This document shows positions 60,443 to 64,000 of a stretch of DNA of 64,000 bases, in pieces. Position numbers and translations under genes: made by a program. The notes under the pieces are model-generated. The model was not told the DNA's origin. It saw only the letters and a list, made by a program, of their open reading frames with translations, and did no database searches. Every line of letters begins with the position of its first letter. Position 1 is the stretch's first letter. The DNA lies in contig DASQHX010000009.1 in NCBI GenBank assembly GCA_035631875.1, positions 66,691 through 130,690 on the forward strand, read 5' to 3'. This stretch comes from Nitrosopumilaceae archaeon (lineage in GTDB: Archaea > Thermoproteota > Nitrososphaeria > Nitrososphaerales > Nitrosopumilaceae).

Positions 60443-61078
60443 ATGGAATATTTGATTCTGGTAGATAATAATGATAACCCAATAGGAACTGAGGAAAAGG
60501 TAAAGTGTCATTTGCCAAATGGCAAGTTGCATAGAGCTTTTACAATTCTTTTGTTTAATAGAGATGGAAAGTTGCTTCTAACACAGCGCAGTATGGACAA
60601 GATGTTATGGCCAGGTGACTGGGACGGAACTGTAGCAAGTCATCCAAGACAATCAGAGACATATGTTTCGTCTGCAGAAAGAAGACTACCAGAAGAATTA
60701 GGAATATCTTGCAAGCTTGATTACCTGTTCAAATTTGAATACCATGTTCCATACAAGGACATTGGTTCTGAAAACGAAGTGTGTGGAACTTTGATTGGTA
60801 TAGTTGATGATCCTACAAAAATAAAATTAGTAAAAGAAGAAATCAAGGACATAAAATGGAATACATTAGATGATCTTCTAAATGACATTAAAAAATCACC
60901 TCAGATCTACTGTCCGTGGATGATTGTTGCATTGTATTTTTTGTCAGAATCCAAAAAAGACATACTACCACAACACAATTCAATTTTGAACAAGTGGATT
61001 AGAGAGGATGTCAAACAAATTCTTGAAAAACCACTCAAGCATCATTTTCCTGACAACAAATGGGAGCTTAAAAAATAA
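60443..61078 (+). CDS. idi: Isopentenyl-diphosphate delta-isomerase, type 1 (Nudix)
   Basis: IDI converts IPP to DMAPP. The type 1 (Nudix) form is recognised by CHLPNGKLHRAFTILLFNRDGKLLLTQR and the Nudix-like SAERRLPEELGI; ENEVC (110-114) includes the catalytic Glu112. The position of the catalytic Cys, which in characterised enzymes reads CGHP or CSHP, is Ala65 here (VASHP), a base-level change (GCA at 60635-60637) that should affect the isomerase mechanism. The 211-residue length is typical. ATG 60443 is chosen over the upstream 60407 start, which would overlap ipk. Confidence 0.85.
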   Translation: MEYLILVDNNDNPIGTEEKVKCHLPNGKLHRAFTILLFNRDGKLLLTQRSMDKMLWPGDWDGTVASHPRQSETYVSSAERRLPEELGISCKLDYLFKFEYHVPYKDIGSENEVCGTLIGIVDDPTKIKLVKEEIKDIKWNTLDDLLNDIKKSPQIYCPWMIVALYFLSESKKDILPQHNSILNKWIREDVKQILEKPLKHHFPDNKWELKK

Positions 61079-62058
61079 TGTCATTTAATTCCATATCAAA
61101 AAATGCAAAAAAAGTAAATTCGTTTCTTCTCTCATGTCTTCATGGCAATCCAGAAGAGATCTACGAGGCAGCTTCATATCTCATAGAGCATGGCGGTAAG
61201 AGATTAAGGCCATTTATGGTCATAAAGAGTTGTGAAATTCTAGGTGGCGATATAAAACAAGCAATGCCTGCAGCTGCAGCAATAGAAATGGTTCACAATT
61301 TCACATTAATTCATGATGACATTATGGATAATGACGAAATGCGACATGGTGTACCTACAACACATACTAAATTTGGAATACCGGTGGGCATTTTAGCTGG
61401 AGATGTCTTGTTTTCAAAAGCATTTGAAACAATTTCACATGATTCTAAGATGCCAAAAGATGTACGTCTTAGATTAGTTTCCAATCTTGCCAAGGCATGT
61501 AGTGAGGTGTGTGAAGGTCAAGCACTTGACATAATGATGGCCCAGTCAAAAAAAATCCCTACAGAAAAACAATACATCGAAATGATAGAAAAAAAGACAT
61601 CAGCTCTATTTGCCACTGCATGTGCAATGGGAGCAATTAGCGCAAATACAAAAAGCAAAGACGTTGCAAACCTTTCTTCTTTTGGGATAAATCTAGGAGT
61701 TGCATTTCAAATAGTTGATGATTTAATTGGCATAATTGGAGATCCGAAAGTTACAAAAAAACCTGTTGGAAATGATTTACGCGAAGGTAAAAAATCACTT
61801 CCTATACTTCTTGCAATAAACAAAGCGAGTGGTCAGAAAAAGAAAACAATTCTAAATGCATTTGGAAATTCCACCATATCAAAAAAAGAATTAGAAAATG
61901 CAGTAAAAATAATATCATCTATGGGAATAGAAAATGCAGTTAGGAAAAAGGCTTTACAGTATTCTAACGCAGCAAAAAAATCACTATCAAGCTACAAGGG
62001 TTCAGCAAAAAATGAGCTATTGTCTCTTTTAGATTTTGTAGTAGAGAGGCGTCAATAA
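61078..62058 (+). CDS. idsA: Geranylgeranyl/farnesyl diphosphate synthase (polyprenyl synthetase)
   Basis: This prenyltransferase extends DMAPP with IPP. The 326-residue protein carries the first aspartate-rich motif DDIMD (80-84), the second DDLIG (about 217-221), GGKRLRP at the IPP site and FQIVDD. The residues before the first motif (MVHNFTLIH) are consistent with a C20 or longer product; exact chain length is not readable. It overlaps the idi stop by one base (ATG at 61078) and is adjacent to gltX with no gap. Confidence 0.92.
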   Translation: MSFNSISKNAKKVNSFLLSCLHGNPEEIYEAASYLIEHGGKRLRPFMVIKSCEILGGDIKQAMPAAAAIEMVHNFTLIHDDIMDNDEMRHGVPTTHTKFGIPVGILAGDVLFSKAFETISHDSKMPKDVRLRLVSNLAKACSEVCEGQALDIMMAQSKKIPTEKQYIEMIEKKTSALFATACAMGAISANTKSKDVANLSSFGINLGVAFQIVDDLIGIIGDPKVTKKPVGNDLREGKKSLPILLAINKASGQKKKTILNAFGNSTISKKELENAVKIISSMGIENAVRKKALQYSNAAKKSLSSYKGSAKNELLSLLDFVVERRQ

Positions 62059-63768
62059 TTGGAAGATGATGTCAGAAAGGCTATCAGGGGAATAGCTTTA
62101 CAAAATGCTTCAGAACATGAGGGAAAAACCCGTAACGATGCAGTAATATCAAAAATACTTGGTACAAGGCCAGATCTTAGGACCAAGGCAAAGGAGATAA
62201 TGCCATTAATTACAGAAATTGTTTCAAATATTAACAAAATTTCATTAGCTGAGCAAAAAGCTGAGCTTGAAAGTAGTTTTCCAGAATTACTAGTGGTAAA
62301 ATCAAAACACGAAAGAGTAGGATTGCCGCCACTTGAAGGTGCAGAACAGGGAAAAGTGGTAACAAGATTTCCTCCAGAACCAAACGGTTATCCGCATATA
62401 GGTCATGCAAAAGCTGCAATCATTGATGAGGAATATGCAAAGATGTATGGTGGAAAACTAATACTGCGATTTGATGACACAAATCCTGAAAATGAAAGGC
62501 TAGAATATTATGCGGCAATTAAAGTCGGGCTTGATTGGCTTGGAGTAAGATATGATCAAATCAAGAACACTTCAGATGATATGGAATTAATCTACAAAAA
62601 AGGATTGGAAATGATAGAAGCAGATAACGCATATGTTTGTACGTGCGACAAGGAGACAATAAGCAAGAACCGAAGAGAAATGAAAGCTTGCAAATGTCGT
62701 GCAGGAGATCATGATCAAAATATCAAAAGATGGCATGACATGTTTAAGAAATACAAACCTGGAGAAGCAATTGTAAGATTTCGCGGCGACATGCAATCTG
62801 AAAATACAGTAATGCGCGATCCAGCAATGTTTAGAATAATAGATGAAATTCACCCATTGCTTATTGACAAATACAGAGTCTGGCCAAACTACGATTTTGC
62901 AGTTGCCATAGAAGACAGCATAGACGGAGTAACTCATGCATTTAGAACAAAAGAGTATGAGCTTCGAAATGAGCTTTACCAAGCTATTTTGGACAAGCTT
63001 GGAATGAGAAAGCCGAAGATGCTAGAATTTTCAAGACTAGAGTTTGAAGGCATGCCTGTCTCAAAAAGAATTCTAAAGCCGTTGGTTCAAGATGGCAAAG
63101 TATTAGGATATGACGATCCAAGGTTGCCCACACTTGAGGCAATGCGCAGAAGGGGAATAATTCCAGAGGCAATCAGAAAATTTGTTCTCTCACTAAGCTT
63201 TACAAAATCAGATACACTTGCACCATTTGACACACTGGAATCATTTAACCGAAAAATAATTGATGTAACAAGCATCAGACTGTTTATGGTAACAGAGCCT
63301 GTAAAAATAACAATAAAGAACAACATGCTTACACAAGCCGAACTTCCCAATCACCCACAAAGAAGCGAGATGGGTAAGAGGCATGTGGAAATTGACGGTA
63401 ATTTTTACATCTCTGGATCGGATGCAAAAACTCTCAAAGTCGGAGATCAAATTAGGTTGATCGAACTTTACAATGTAAAAATAACAAAGACTGGATCAGA
63501 GATAGAAGCAGAGTATTCAGATAATGATTTCAAGGCAGAATTGCCAAAGATTCAATGGATTCCACAAAAAACTGCGACAAAATTAAACATTTTGATACCA
63601 AAAACTCTCTTTGTAAATGAAAAATTCAATGAGGACAGTCTCGAAACTCTACAAGCTTATACAGAAAATCACTACTTAGAATTAAATGAGGGCGCAGAAA
63701 TTCAATTTGTCAGATTTGGTTATTGCAGAAAAGATTCTGCGATGCAAGCAATCTATACTCACAAGTGA
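62059..63768 (+). CDS. gltX: Glutamyl-tRNA synthetase, archaeal type
   Basis: This class I synthetase charges tRNA-Glu, and in archaea also tRNA-Gln before amidation. The 569-residue protein has an N-terminal extension, the HIGH motif (113-116, in PPEPNGYPHIGHAKAA) and VSKRIL as the KMSKS equivalent (LEFEGMPVSKRIL), followed by the GlnRS-like beta-barrel anticodon domain. The start is TTG 62059 directly after the idsA stop. If tRNA-Gln is first loaded with Glu here, this enzyme would charge the tRNA-Gln at 18.8 kb too. Confidence 0.94.
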   Translation: MEDDVRKAIRGIALQNASEHEGKTRNDAVISKILGTRPDLRTKAKEIMPLITEIVSNINKISLAEQKAELESSFPELLVVKSKHERVGLPPLEGAEQGKVVTRFPPEPNGYPHIGHAKAAIIDEEYAKMYGGKLILRFDDTNPENERLEYYAAIKVGLDWLGVRYDQIKNTSDDMELIYKKGLEMIEADNAYVCTCDKETISKNRREMKACKCRAGDHDQNIKRWHDMFKKYKPGEAIVRFRGDMQSENTVMRDPAMFRIIDEIHPLLIDKYRVWPNYDFAVAIEDSIDGVTHAFRTKEYELRNELYQAILDKLGMRKPKMLEFSRLEFEGMPVSKRILKPLVQDGKVLGYDDPRLPTLEAMRRRGIIPEAIRKFVLSLSFTKSDTLAPFDTLESFNRKIIDVTSIRLFMVTEPVKITIKNNMLTQAELPNHPQRSEMGKRHVEIDGNFYISGSDAKTLKVGDQIRLIELYNVKITKTGSEIEAEYSDNDFKAELPKIQWIPQKTATKLNILIPKTLFVNEKFNEDSLETLQAYTENHYLELNEGAEIQFVRFGYCRKDSAMQAIYTHK

Positions 63769-63774
63769 AAAAAA

Positions 63775-64000
63775 ATGAAAATTGCAAGATTGTTAACAAA
63801 CAATATGGAAACATATGGTTTTGTAAATGGTAATAATGTAATTACTAAAGATGGGATTACATCTCAAACAGGAATTCCCATACCACAGAACATTAAGGAC
63901 TTTCTTTTTGATGGGTGGTATGACGAGGTAAAACCTAAAATTCCAAAATTAAATTTTACACAAAACATTTCAGATGTAAAGTTTCTTGCACCAATACCAA
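63775..64000 (+). CDS. FAH-family protein, 5' part cut by window edge
   Basis: Seventy-five codons are visible from ATG 63775. The beginning (KIARLLTNNMETYGFVNGNNVI) and the segment DVKFLAPIP match the N-terminal domain of fumarylacetoacetate hydrolase-family enzymes (2-oxohept-3-enedioate hydratase/isomerase group). The catalytic half is outside the window, so no substrate can be assigned. It follows gltX by six bases. Confidence 0.75.
   Translation, partial: MKIARLLTNNMETYGFVNGNNVITKDGITSQTGIPIPQNIKDFLFDGWYDEVKPKIPKLNFTQNISDVKFLAPIP

Overview
The window comes from an AT-rich genome of a Nitrososphaerota (Thaumarchaeota) archaeon, most likely of the Nitrosopumilaceae. Markers for this are an unsplit RNA polymerase subunit A (A' and A'' in one 1264-residue chain), archaeal/eukaryotic ribosomal proteins (L32e, L19e, L30e, P1-type L12), an archaeal mevalonate branch with isopentenyl phosphate kinase, archaeal-type AlaRS, LeuRS and GluRS, secreted proteins ending in a PEFG sorting tail, and an intron-containing tRNA. 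Genes are tightly packed. Convergent genes often overlap by a few bases, co-directional genes often by 1-4 bases, and no gene-free stretch exceeds 300 bases. Many genes have a TATA box 24-30 bases before the start codon, which implies leaderless transcripts.

Layout. 1-4.1 kb: superoxide dismutase (cut by the window edge), a secreted subtilase and PEP carboxykinase. 4.1-11 kb: ribosomal and processing genes (L32e, L19e, SecE, Spt5, L11, L1, L10, L12) mixed with a DNA alkyl transferase, D-aminoacyl-tRNA deacylase, an Lrp regulator and a TRIC-like channel. 11-18.8 kb: alanyl- and leucyl-tRNA synthetases, a geranylgeranyl reductase-like flavoprotein, a cysteine-cluster protein and a small unknown. 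At 18.83 kb lies a tRNA-Gln that appears to carry two introns. 19-28.25 kb: the reverse-strand operon rpoH-rpoB-rpoA-rpl30e-nusA-rps12-rps7.

28.4-33.3 kb is the most unusual region: five consecutive secreted PEFG-CTERM proteins whose last 105 coding bases are identical at every position although the ectodomains have diverged. 33.3-36.1 kb: a small unknown, a radical SAM protein and a VIT-family transporter. 36.1-41.1 kb: a nickel-pincer cofactor cluster (larB, larC, larE) with malate dehydrogenase and a cysteine desulfurase but no lactate racemase. 41.2-48.2 kb: a large S-layer-like secreted protein, a small membrane protein, a winged-helix-like protein, a VWA protein and a MoxR-type ATPase. 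48.3-55 kb: S13, S4, GlmS, an archaeal CobT-like protein, an MBL hydrolase, NAD(P)HX epimerase, translin and a secreted protein.

55-64 kb: a divergent tRNA-Leu/rpoN promoter opens a long forward run: rpoN, enolase, S2, MEMO, mevalonate kinase, an SRPBCC protein, isopentenyl phosphate kinase, type-1 IPP isomerase, prenyl diphosphate synthase, GluRS and an incomplete FAH-family gene. Together mevalonate kinase, IPK, IDI and the prenyl synthase make the isoprenoid precursors of archaeal lipids. No rRNA, CRISPR array, insertion sequence or prophage was seen.
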